A stretch of 11,678 nt of DNA from Bacteroidales bacterium UBA1256 (GTDB lineage Bacteria; Bacteroidota; Bacteroidia; Bacteroidales; Paludibacteraceae): positions 1 through 11,678 of the forward strand of contig DBVU01000054.1 of the NCBI GenBank assembly GCA_002308195.1. Direction: 5' to 3'. Shown here piece by piece: positions 1 to 6,329 of this stretch. Position 1 is the first letter of the stretch; every line of letters begins with the position of its first letter. A program made the translations under genes and the position numbers. The notes under the pieces were generated by a model. That model saw nothing but the letters and a program-made list of their open reading frames with translations. It was not told the DNA's origin and did not search any database.

Positions 1-1520
1 TAACCTACGTATCCCGGAGGCGCACCTATCAATCGAGTGGCTGAGAATTTCTCCTGATATTCGCTCATATCAATACGTGTCATCATATTCTCGTCGTCGA
101 ACAGATAATCTGCCAACGCTTTGGCTAACTCGGTTTTTCCGACACCTGTGGTGCCCAAGAAGATGAAACTACCAATCGGTCGCTTCGGGTCTTGTAGACC
201 CGCACGGCTACGTCTGATAGCATCACTCACGGCCTCGATAGCTTCGTCTTGACCTACTACACGTTTGTGTAATTCTTCTTCTAAGTGAAGCAATTTGTCA
301 CGTTCTGATTGCATCATCTTGGTCACAGGAATTCCTGTCCAACGAGCTACTACTTCGGCTATATCGTCTTCGTCGACTTCCTCTTTAATGAGAGATTCGG
401 TACCGAGCTGATGCAAGGTGTCTTGAGCGGATTTGATGTTCGCTTCGGCGGCAGGAATCTGGCTGTAACGTATCTCCGCTACTTTGCCATAATCGCCTTC
501 GCGCTCAGCCACTTCCGCCTCGTGTTTCATTTGCTCAATATGGGCTTTCTCATTTTGGATAGTAGCTACATAGCCTTTCTCTTTGTTCCAACGGGCATTC
601 AGCTCTTCTGCATGTTTTTTCAGTTCTGCCAATTGCTCTTCTATGCCTTTCAGCTTTTCGTTGTCTTTCTCACGTTTGATTGCTTCGCGCTCGATCTCCA
701 ATTGTTTGATTTGTCGATCCAGGCTATCTATCTCTTCTGGTTTCGAATCTACCTCCAAACGCAATTTGGCGGCCGCTTCATCCACCAGGTCAATAGCTTT
801 GTCAGGCAAAAAACGGTCGGTGATATAACGCGCAGAGAGCGTAACGGCTGCAATAATCGCATCATCCTTTATACGCACTTTGTGGTGCGTCTCATAGCGC
901 TCTTTCAGACCACGCAGAATACTGATAGTTGCCGCTTCATCCGGCTCGTCTACCATCACTACTTGGAATCGGCGCTCCAGAGCTTTGTCGGTCTCAAAAT
1001 ACTTTTGATATTCATCCAGAGTGGTGGCACCTATTGCACGCAGATCGCCACGAGCTAACGCAGGTTTCAATATGTTAGCTGCATCCATCGCGCCGCTTGT
1101 CTTACCTGCTCCTACGAGGGTGTGAATCTCATCGATAAAGAGGATAATCTCACCCGCAGCGGCTACTACTTCATTGACCACGCCTTTCAGTCGTTCCTCA
1201 AACTCACCTTGATATTTCGCGCCCGCAATCAGCGCACCCATATCTAGCGAGTAGATTTGTTTCTTTTTCAGGTTTTCAGGAACATCGCCGCGTACGATAC
1301 GATGGGCCAAGCCCTCGGCAATGGCGGTTTTTCCTACACCGGGTTCGCCGATTAGGATAGGATTATTCTTCGTACGGCGAGAGAGAATTTGCAATACACG
1401 ACGAATTTCTTCGTCACGCCCGATTACAGGGTCTAATTTACCTTCACGAGCTCGCTCGCAAAGATTGATAGCGAACTTTTTCAAGTTCTCTTGTTGGTTG
1501 TTTGTGTTAGTCTGGTTCAT
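1..1520 (-). CDS. clpB: ClpB disaggregase lacking the N-terminal domain (3' end cut by window edge)
   Basis: AAA+ protein disaggregase that works in the cytoplasm with DnaK/DnaJ/GrpE to pull polypeptides out of aggregates. About 506 codons are visible, open in one frame to the left edge. The protein begins [15 protein letters not shown] and moves directly into the first AAA module: Walker A GEPGVGKT at about 58-65, Walker B ILFIDE at about 127-131, then the long coiled-coil M domain (about 245-375) that separates ClpB from ClpA/ClpC. The second Walker A, GTTGVGKT, has its lysine near residue 462, and the visible part ends in GAPPGYVG. Against E. coli ClpB, as I remember its numbering, every landmark is shifted by about 148 residues, so the whole Clp_N domain is missing. 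Upstream is non-coding up to the DUF2851 stop, so no longer start exists. No clear Shine-Dalgarno is seen, as usual in Bacteroidota. It probably has its own promoter (1569-1588). Confidence 0.95.
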   Translation of the reverse strand, partial: MNQTNTNNQQENLKKFAINLCERAREGKLDPVIGRDEEIRRVLQILSRRTKNNPILIGEPGVGKTAIAEGLAHRIVRGDVPENLKKKQIYSLDMGALIAGAKYQGEFEERLKGVVNEVVAAAGEIILFIDEIHTLVGAGKTSGAMDAANILKPALARGDLRAIGATTLDEYQKYFETDKALERRFQVVMVDEPDEAATISILRGLKERYETHHKVRIKDDAIIAAVTLSARYITDRFLPDKAIDLVDEAAAKLRLEVDSKPEEIDSLDRQIKQLEIEREAIKREKDNEKLKGIEEQLAELKKHAEELNARWNKEKGYVATIQNEKAHIEQMKHEAEVAEREGDYGKVAEIRYSQIPAAEANIKSAQDTLHQLGTESLIKEEVDEDDIAEVVARWTGIPVTKMMQSERDKLLHLEEELHKRVVGQDEAIEAVSDAIRRSRAGLQDPKRPIGSFIFLGTTGVGKTELAKALADYLFDDENMMTRIDMSEYQEKFSATRLIGAPPGYVG

Positions 1521-1568
1521 AGTTGTATTGTGTTTAGTTATCTATTCGATTTTTTGCTCACTAAACAC

Positions 1569-1588
1569 GTTACAAACAATGAGCCAAC
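1569..1588 (-). promoter_or_regulatory. Candidate sigma-54-like promoter of clpB
   Basis: Read on the minus strand this is GTTGGCTCATTGTTTGTAAC. A GG pair (1585-1584) and a GT pair (1573-1572) are separated by exactly 10 bases, the -24/-12 spacing of sigma-54 promoters (consensus TGGCAC-N5-TTGC). Two consensus positions differ: TGGCTC for TGGCAC and TTGT for TTGC, the latter at the important -12 GC. The implied start of transcription is near 1560, giving a leader of about 40 bases before the clpB ATG. I see no good Bacteroidota housekeeping promoter (TTTG, then TAnnTTTG) in this intergenic region. The match is partial and made by eye; the rpoN gene in the same window makes the idea more attractive but does not prove it. 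Confidence 0.33.
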
Positions 1589-1592
1589 TTGC

Positions 1593-1624
1593 AAAAAACT
1601 GACAAAATGGCAGATTAGTCAGTT
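1593..1624 (-). terminator. Weak Rho-independent terminator candidate after the operon
   Basis: On the minus strand AACTGAC (1624-1618), overlapping the TAA stop of the DUF2851 gene, is followed after 14 bases by its perfect complement GTCAGTT (1603-1597), running into six T residues (1598-1593). This gives a 7-bp hairpin with a T-tract at the end of the long gene block and before clpB. The stem is short and the loop long, so termination may be partial and some transcription may continue into clpB. The same bases also form the overlapping inverted repeat at 1599-1613. Confidence 0.4.
1599..1613. repeat. 15-bp imperfect inverted repeat upstream of clpB
   Basis: The plus strand reads CTGACA-AAA-TGGCAG, two 6-base arms with one mismatch around a 3-base centre. 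It lies just upstream of the sigma-54-like promoter, centred about 21 bases from its -24 GG. It could be an operator for a heat-shock or stress regulator, or only a part of the terminator hairpin that overlaps it. The two pairings share bases and cannot form together in one RNA. Confidence 0.35.
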
Positions 1625-2843
1625 AGAAAAGCTTGAGTTGCTTGTCTAAGAAGATTTGGTAGCCAACCTCGCAATTGATACACTCGTGCGATTGGCAATA
1701 GTTTTGATAGAGATGTAGCAGCGCCTGTGTGTCTGCGGCAGAGCGAACTTCTTGGCCTAACATACGCCATTGCCGCACAATGGTGTTGTTTTCCGGTGCA
1801 ATCTCTTCCATCAGATTGGCAGCCTGTTCTGCTTTCTCCGTATTGTTGTGGAATAGCGCGTAAGCGTATTTATAAGGTATCGCAGTGTTAATCAGCAGAA
1901 TGTCGATAGACGAGCGTCCCAGTTGTGAACCAAATAGTTCTACCATCTGGCGTATATCTGTCGCATCTTGGATTCGACTGAAGAGATGCTCCGATTGCCA
2001 CAACAGGTCTGCAAACTGACGAATACGTACCTCTGGACTGTTTTGCGGCCGCATTCTCGCATGTTTCCATTGGCTGCTATCCAAAGGTGTGAGACTGAAT
2101 TTCGTGCGAAGGAAATCGTACTCTTTTTGCATCTGCTCGTCATCTCTGATCAGACCTGCTTGGCCCAACAAAATGGCCGTGAGTTGGAATCGACTGTTTC
2201 GGTGTTTTTGCAGATAAGAAAGTGGCGTGCAAAGAGCCAATTGCTCGAAAGGCTGACTATTGGTGTGGAAACCGAAATTGCGTGCAAGCGAGATATAGAA
2301 AGCATGTTCCCAACTACCTTTGGTTATTTCCAGTAGACGCACGATGGAAGCACGTTTGCATTCTAAACGCTTGTGTAGCAGCGCTTTGCGCCATCCGTCG
2401 CTCAGTATCTTCGGGTCTTGTAGTAATTGCTTAGCGCAGCGAATTCGTTCTCCCGCACTATCTATCTGCCGCGCATCAGTCAGCAGTCGGGTCAGATAAT
2501 CTTGTTCGTGCGGATATTGCAATTCGCATTGTACGATATTCTGGCCTTGTGTATTGAAAATAGGCTTATCCGCTTTGCTGACAACATGCAGAATCACGCT
2601 GTCATATGCATGGTCTAGATGATGGCGATGACGAAACCAATCGGACGAATTGACATGAATTTCAATATTTCCTACCCATTCTTGTTCGCCGATGCGTATT
2701 CGCGCATGGCTATAGTCCGGTCCCGCATCGCGATTATGCTCACCAACCGACAGTATTTCTATCGGTTGCCCGTCTGTGGTCTGTTGTTGCCAACCCGCCC
2801 ATAGACAATGTTCCCATATGTAATGCAGTAGGATTTCAGGCAT
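1623..2843 (-). CDS. DUF2851 family protein
   Basis: A 406-residue protein of a family widespread in Bacteroidota and without an established function. The N-terminal half carries the family signature: DAGPDY near residues 39-44, then GNIEIHV near 58-64, SSDW at 66-69, RHRHHLDHAYD, and VILHVV at 83-88. The arrangement GPD followed about 18 residues later by E61-I-H63 resembles the active site of PD-(D/E)xK-type nucleases, but that is my inference. The C-terminus contains C383, H386, C388 and C391 (CQSHECINC) followed by a VGYQIF segment, a possible metal-binding group. No signal peptide or membrane segment is seen, so it is probably cytoplasmic. Its ATG overlaps the end of the YggS-HAD gene by 8 bp, implying translational coupling. 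It is the last gene of the block before the terminator candidate. Confidence 0.85.
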   Translation of the reverse strand: MPEILLHYIWEHCLWAGWQQQTTDGQPIEILSVGEHNRDAGPDYSHARIRIGEQEWVGNIEIHVNSSDWFRHRHHLDHAYDSVILHVVSKADKPIFNTQGQNIVQCELQYPHEQDYLTRLLTDARQIDSAGERIRCAKQLLQDPKILSDGWRKALLHKRLECKRASIVRLLEITKGSWEHAFYISLARNFGFHTNSQPFEQLALCTPLSYLQKHRNSRFQLTAILLGQAGLIRDDEQMQKEYDFLRTKFSLTPLDSSQWKHARMRPQNSPEVRIRQFADLLWQSEHLFSRIQDATDIRQMVELFGSQLGRSSIDILLINTAIPYKYAYALFHNNTEKAEQAANLMEEIAPENNTIVRQWRMLGQEVRSAADTQALLHLYQNYCQSHECINCEVGYQIFLDKQLKLF

Positions 2844-4161
2844 TTTGCAACCACTGGAGAAGTGCGTTCATGTTAGGCAGAACCATGTCTGCACCTGCAT
2901 TTTTAAGGTCAGAATCAGGTAGCGGCCCCGTATTAATAGCTATCGTAAATATGCCTGCCGCTTTTCCTGCGCGGATGCCAAGCGGGGCATTCTCAATAAT
3001 GCAGCACTCCTCTTTCTTTACGCCACTCTTTTCCCATGCCTTGAGATACGGTTCCGGATGAGGTTTGCCATGTTGGACATCAAAGGCCGAGATAATTCCT
3101 GTGAATATTCCGGGGAAAGTAGCACGCAGATTGTCAATGAGTGAGCGTTGTCCGGAACCGGTAACGACCCAACATTGCACACCTTTGTCGTGCAAATAGG
3201 CTAGTACATCGCGGATATTGGGTATCAATTCCGGCAATTTGCCTCCGGTCATGCGAATAAAATTGTTGGATTTAGAGGCATATATGGCATCGATTAACTC
3301 ATCTGAAGCATCTTTGCCATATACCTGTTGATAAATCTCTTGTATGACCGCCGAACCGGTTCTTCCTTCGTTTCTATAGGCTTGCGATGCAGTAAAAGGC
3401 AGACCATGTTCATGCATCGCATCTTCCCACGACTGTGCGTGGTAAGGCATCGAATTGAACAGCACGCCATCTTGATCAAAAAAGACAGCTTTCGGTAACG
3501 GGCGTTTGGCTAGTGGCGATGGAGTAGGTCTTGCTCCGAAAATAGCGGATCCGATGCGTATCATCGTTGCTCCGCAATCGATGGCAATTGGATAATCATC
3601 ACTCATGCCCGCAGAGAAAATCGGTTGCGGCAGATGCAATGTGTCTAAGATATTTCTGGCTTGGACAAAACAACGGCGGATCTCTATCTCATCGTCTGTA
3701 TTGGTCGCCATAGTCATGAGTCCACAAATCCGAACGTTCTCCAGATTATTTTTTGTGATTGTCTCGATTTCGTCAGGTAAAAGTCCCGATTTAGTCTCCT
3801 CTTTCGCGACATGCACCTCAAGCAACACATTTTGGATGAAATCAAGCCGCTTGGCTTCTTCGTTGATGGCAAGCAGCAATCGCTCCGAATCAACCGACTG
3901 AATCAAGTATGGACGCAATTTTAGCAAGTCACGTACTTTATTAGTTTGCAAGTGACCGATAAAATGCCAACAAATGTCTTGCGGCAATTGTGGCACTTTG
4001 CGTTGTAATTCCTGCACACGACTTTCTCCAAAATGCCGTTCGCCGGCTTCGTATGCTTCGCGTATGGATTCTACGGGGTGAAATTTGCTGACACAAACTA
4101 GCTGCACTTCTGCAGGTATAGTTGCTCGCAATTCTCTTATTTGTTCTGCGATTTTAGCCAT
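2836..4161 (-). CDS. Fusion of YggS-type PLP-binding protein and HAD phosphatase
   Basis: One 441-residue open frame joins two complete domains. Residues 1-211 are a YggS/PLPBP (alanine-racemase-fold) pyridoxal-phosphate homeostasis protein: PLP lysine K26 in VCVSKF, HFGESRVQEL at 43-52, WHFIGHLQTNK at 65-75, SGLLPDE, GLMTMA, and the C-terminal GMSDDYPIAI and RIGSAIFGAR. After a short PTPSPLAKRP linker, residues 223-441 form a HAD hydrolase of the beta-phosphoglucomutase-like subfamily with a helical cap: D229 and D231 in FFDQDGVLF, T334 in VVTGSG, K366 in HGKPHPEP, and E390-N391 in IENAPLGIRAGKAAG, so all four catalytic motifs are present. YggS is known as a PLP carrier and homeostasis factor in the cytoplasm. 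The substrate of the HAD part is unknown; a phosphorylated B6 vitamer is an attractive guess. The start overlaps the upstream GlsB-like gene by 25 bp, and the stop overlaps DUF2851 by 8 bp. Confidence 0.93.
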   Translation of the reverse strand: MAKIAEQIRELRATIPAEVQLVCVSKFHPVESIREAYEAGERHFGESRVQELQRKVPQLPQDICWHFIGHLQTNKVRDLLKLRPYLIQSVDSERLLLAINEEAKRLDFIQNVLLEVHVAKEETKSGLLPDEIETITKNNLENVRICGLMTMATNTDDEIEIRRCFVQARNILDTLHLPQPIFSAGMSDDYPIAIDCGATMIRIGSAIFGARPTPSPLAKRPLPKAVFFDQDGVLFNSMPYHAQSWEDAMHEHGLPFTASQAYRNEGRTGSAVIQEIYQQVYGKDASDELIDAIYASKSNNFIRMTGGKLPELIPNIRDVLAYLHDKGVQCWVVTGSGQRSLIDNLRATFPGIFTGIISAFDVQHGKPHPEPYLKAWEKSGVKKEECCIIENAPLGIRAGKAAGIFTIAINTGPLPDSDLKNAGADMVLPNMNALLQWLQNA

Positions 4162-5084
4162 TCCAAATAGGGCGCAATATAACGCTCTTTCTTTTCTTCG
4201 TAAACGGTATTCAGGTCCACCATAATTCCGGTCTCAAGCACATCGCCAAATTCATCGTTGATGGATGTCCCGAACGTACGCATTTGTTTGGTGAGATTGA
4301 GATAAGCGGCGAACATAGCAGGAATAACCATTCCATGTTCTCTAACTGCGTGTTGCAATGCATGCAGATTCTCTGTCGGGTCATCTCCTTGGAATACCTC
4401 GTCAGCCCATTTGTTTGCTTCCGGACTGATGGACAGAGGATGGTATGGCTCCAGAAGGTTCTCAGAATCAGTGTGGTAGCGTTGCAGATATGCGTACAAC
4501 AAGTCGCGTACCATAGGATCGAGCGAAGGATACAAAGTAACTTTGCCAATCATCCATCGGATGTTCGGATGATTGTACATAATGGCACCAATGCCATCCC
4601 ATATATTATCTAGCGCAAAGAGTGCTTTTACGCCCATCTCACGTTGTTGATATTTTGGTTGTACGAATGCTCGTCCAAACTCAATAGTCTGGGGAAGGTA
4701 ATCTGTGATAAAATGCTGACTAAAATGGAAGATGTGCGCAGAAGCAATGTGTGGTTGACCCGCTTCGTCCAATGTGATTTCTGGTCCCAACAAATATCTA
4801 TATCCGCCTACAATCTGCTGATTATCAGGATCCCATGCCAAAAGTTGATGGTATGGTTTTTCCATGGTATCCATGGCATCCATGTCTAATTCTTTACCGG
4901 TTCCTCCACCTCCATCACGGTAACTGATTTCACGCAGTCGTGCTATCTCACGCATCACATTCGGACATTCATGTGCGGTAATGTCGTAAATCAAGTTGCC
5001 CGCCTTGTTGGACGGACGCAACAGATGACCTTCCAGTTCGTGAACCAGAAGAGAAGGCTCAACAGGAGGTATGATGGTTTTCAT
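4137..5084 (-). CDS. glsB: GlsB/OlsB-like GNAT N-acyltransferase (glycine lipid synthesis)
   Basis: A 315-residue GNAT-fold acyltransferase related to OlsB of ornithine-lipid synthesis and to GlsB of Bacteroides, which transfers a 3-hydroxyacyl chain to the amino group of glycine, the first step of N-acyloxyacyl-glycine lipids. Seen in sequence: REISYRDGGGGTGKELDMD (about 51-69), DTMEKPYHQLLAWDP (72-86), GGYRYLLG (93-100), the family core EFGRAFV at 135-141 followed by QPKYQQ, and the C-terminal MRTFGTSINDEFGDV block. No membrane segment is visible; such enzymes act at the inner face of the membrane using acyl-ACP. It overlaps the upstream GlsA-like gene by 26 bp, and this pairing of N- and O-acyltransferase genes is the main support for the pathway. 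The amino-acid acceptor (glycine rather than ornithine or another) is inferred from the lineage and not readable from the sequence. Confidence 0.82.
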   Translation of the reverse strand: MKTIIPPVEPSLLVHELEGHLLRPSNKAGNLIYDITAHECPNVMREIARLREISYRDGGGGTGKELDMDAMDTMEKPYHQLLAWDPDNQQIVGGYRYLLGPEITLDEAGQPHIASAHIFHFSQHFITDYLPQTIEFGRAFVQPKYQQREMGVKALFALDNIWDGIGAIMYNHPNIRWMIGKVTLYPSLDPMVRDLLYAYLQRYHTDSENLLEPYHPLSISPEANKWADEVFQGDDPTENLHALQHAVREHGMVIPAMFAAYLNLTKQMRTFGTSINDEFGDVLETGIMVDLNTVYEEKKERYIAPYLEWLKSQNK

Positions 5085-5904
5085 AGACTATGGATTTTAC
5101 AACCTGTGCCCATTCTTTGGGCGTTTTCGTATTGTCAAATATCGTGTATGAGATGGGTGGCAACACGTGTACCTTAAAATGCTTGCCATGTGCTCCGTAC
5201 ATCTCATCCACCAAGTATAGCATTTCAATATTCAGTTTGATGCCTAATAGTTTGCGGATATATGCTAGCGTATAGAAGAATTTACTGTTGCGCCCTTCAA
5301 AATAGATAGGCACAATGTCGCGTTTGTATTCTTTTGCCCGCTGAATAAAGTTCTTCTGCCATTCCAAATCGCGTATTTGCCATTTGCCGTCTATTCGTTG
5401 TAATCGACTGCACAAACCTGCAGGAAACGTCAGTACGTCCACACCAGATTCCCACATTTTTTGTTGTTCGAGAGCTTGTTCACGGCTTAGACGTCCTACT
5501 TTGTTAACTGGTGCCCATAAACCGGCTAACGGTTCCATGTGCATCAATAGGTCGTTAACAATCACTTTCAGCGGTCGTATCGAAGCATGCGCGTCATGGA
5601 TAGCTTGCGCGATGAGCATGCCATCTAATCCGCCTAACGGATGATTGCTGACAAAGATAACCGGTCGGTCATCGGTCGGAATATTCTCTTTTCCCTCAAT
5701 AGTAGCCGTACATCCGTCTAACTCCTCATCTAGTACGACGCGAATAAAATCATAATCGCGTTCAGTCGTATGCGTTCGCAGGAAAGCATTCATCTGCTTG
5801 ATGTGCACAATGCGTTCCAAGTAACGGATTAGGAAACCTGGCACATGGGCATTAGGTGCCTTGCGCTTGATGATTGCTCGTATATCGAATTGCAGAGGCG
5901 TCAT
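5059..5904 (-). CDS. glsA: GlsA-like lyso-lipid O-acyltransferase (PlsC superfamily)
   Basis: A 281-residue glycerolipid-acyltransferase-fold protein. It likely esterifies the 3-hydroxyl of an N-acyl amino acid made by the GlsB-like neighbour, giving the two-chain lipid, at the inner face of the cytoplasmic membrane. The catalytic His/Asp block is SNHPLGGLDG, with H88 and D94; five residues separate them rather than the four of the classical HX4D motif of PlsC, a spacing I associate with this hemolysin-like branch. The phosphate/acceptor-binding block is LTFPAGLCSR at about 158-167. The N-terminal 70 residues (IIKRKAPNAHVPGFLIRYLERI) form a basic, amphipathic extension suited to membrane association. 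Its ATG overlaps the DUF4494 stop (ATGA). It could instead be an ornithine-lipid OlsA or a general lysophospholipid acyltransferase; adjacency to the GlsB-like gene favours the glycine-lipid role. Confidence 0.8.
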   Translation of the reverse strand: MTPLQFDIRAIIKRKAPNAHVPGFLIRYLERIVHIKQMNAFLRTHTTERDYDFIRVVLDEELDGCTATIEGKENIPTDDRPVIFVSNHPLGGLDGMLIAQAIHDAHASIRPLKVIVNDLLMHMEPLAGLWAPVNKVGRLSREQALEQQKMWESGVDVLTFPAGLCSRLQRIDGKWQIRDLEWQKNFIQRAKEYKRDIVPIYFEGRNSKFFYTLAYIRKLLGIKLNIEMLYLVDEMYGAHGKHFKVHVLPPISYTIFDNTKTPKEWAQVVKSIVYENHHTSC

Positions 5905-6320
5905 TGTACGGCGTGCAGAATATCCATTATCTGCGTTTTTGCAATTGAGAGCAGCTCGCAGTCATACGAATTCATGCCTTGTTTCAGAGCAAAAACAGCA
6001 TCATCCAAAGTATTGGCCTGTACCAATACAGCAACGCTTTTACGAACCTCTTTGTCGCCGTCGATGGTAATGAGTTCCACGCGTGCTTTGTACCAGAAGG
6101 CACCTCCTTCATTCGGAAAAATTTCTTGGAACTGTGAGCGCTTGCAGCTATGTACTTCGCTAGCCCCTGCAAAGATAAAAGGCTGAATCTCCTTTACCAC
6201 GCAATGCTCGGCATCCGCAAAATTAGCAGCACCATCTACTAGGTAAATTTCTTTGACCTTACGGGGAGTATCTTCACCCGTTTGGCGCTCGTAATGTACT
6301 TTTAGTTCATGAAAAATCAT
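5901..6320 (-). CDS. DUF4494 family protein
   Basis: A 139-residue soluble protein of a small Bacteroidota family with no known function. Recognisable blocks are LKVHYER near the N-terminus, VKEIYLVDGAANFADAE (about 22-38), KEIQPFI, the central NEGGAFWYKARVELITID, and the C-terminal ELLSIAKTQIMDIL. It has no signal peptide, membrane segment or obvious catalytic cluster. The length is normal for the family. It lies 9 bp downstream of the PafA-like gene and overlaps the GlsA-like start by 4 bp, so it is likely translated together with them. I cannot assign a role from the sequence. Confidence 0.85.
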   Translation of the reverse strand: MIFHELKVHYERQTGEDTPRKVKEIYLVDGAANFADAEHCVVKEIQPFIFAGASEVHSCKRSQFQEIFPNEGGAFWYKARVELITIDGDKEVRKSVAVLVQANTLDDAVFALKQGMNSYDCELLSIAKTQIMDILHAVQ

Positions 6321-6329
6321 ATGTCGTAA

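Noticed and set aside
309..1058. A 249-codon open frame on the plus strand with hydrophobic Phe-rich content
   Set aside because: It is fully antisense to clpB, whose minus-strand frame carries strong family motifs across the same bases; the plus-strand product resembles no family and its Phe richness mirrors Glu/Lys codons read backwards.
1321..1602. A 93-codon plus-strand open frame covering the clpB start and upstream region
   Set aside because: Most of it is antisense to the ClpB Walker A region, and the remainder crosses the promoter/terminator region without recognisable protein features.
4861..4887. Three imperfect 9-bp direct repeats (TCCATGGTA type)
   Set aside because: They encode the MDAMDTME stretch of the GlsB-like protein, which matches the family's usual sequence there; the repetition follows from Met-Asp codons and is not a mobile or phase-variable element.
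6170..6225. Two TAnnTTTG-like -7 promoter elements on the minus strand inside DUF4494
   Set aside because: Neither has a matching TTTG element at the proper distance and both lie in conserved coding sequence, so an internal promoter is not supported.
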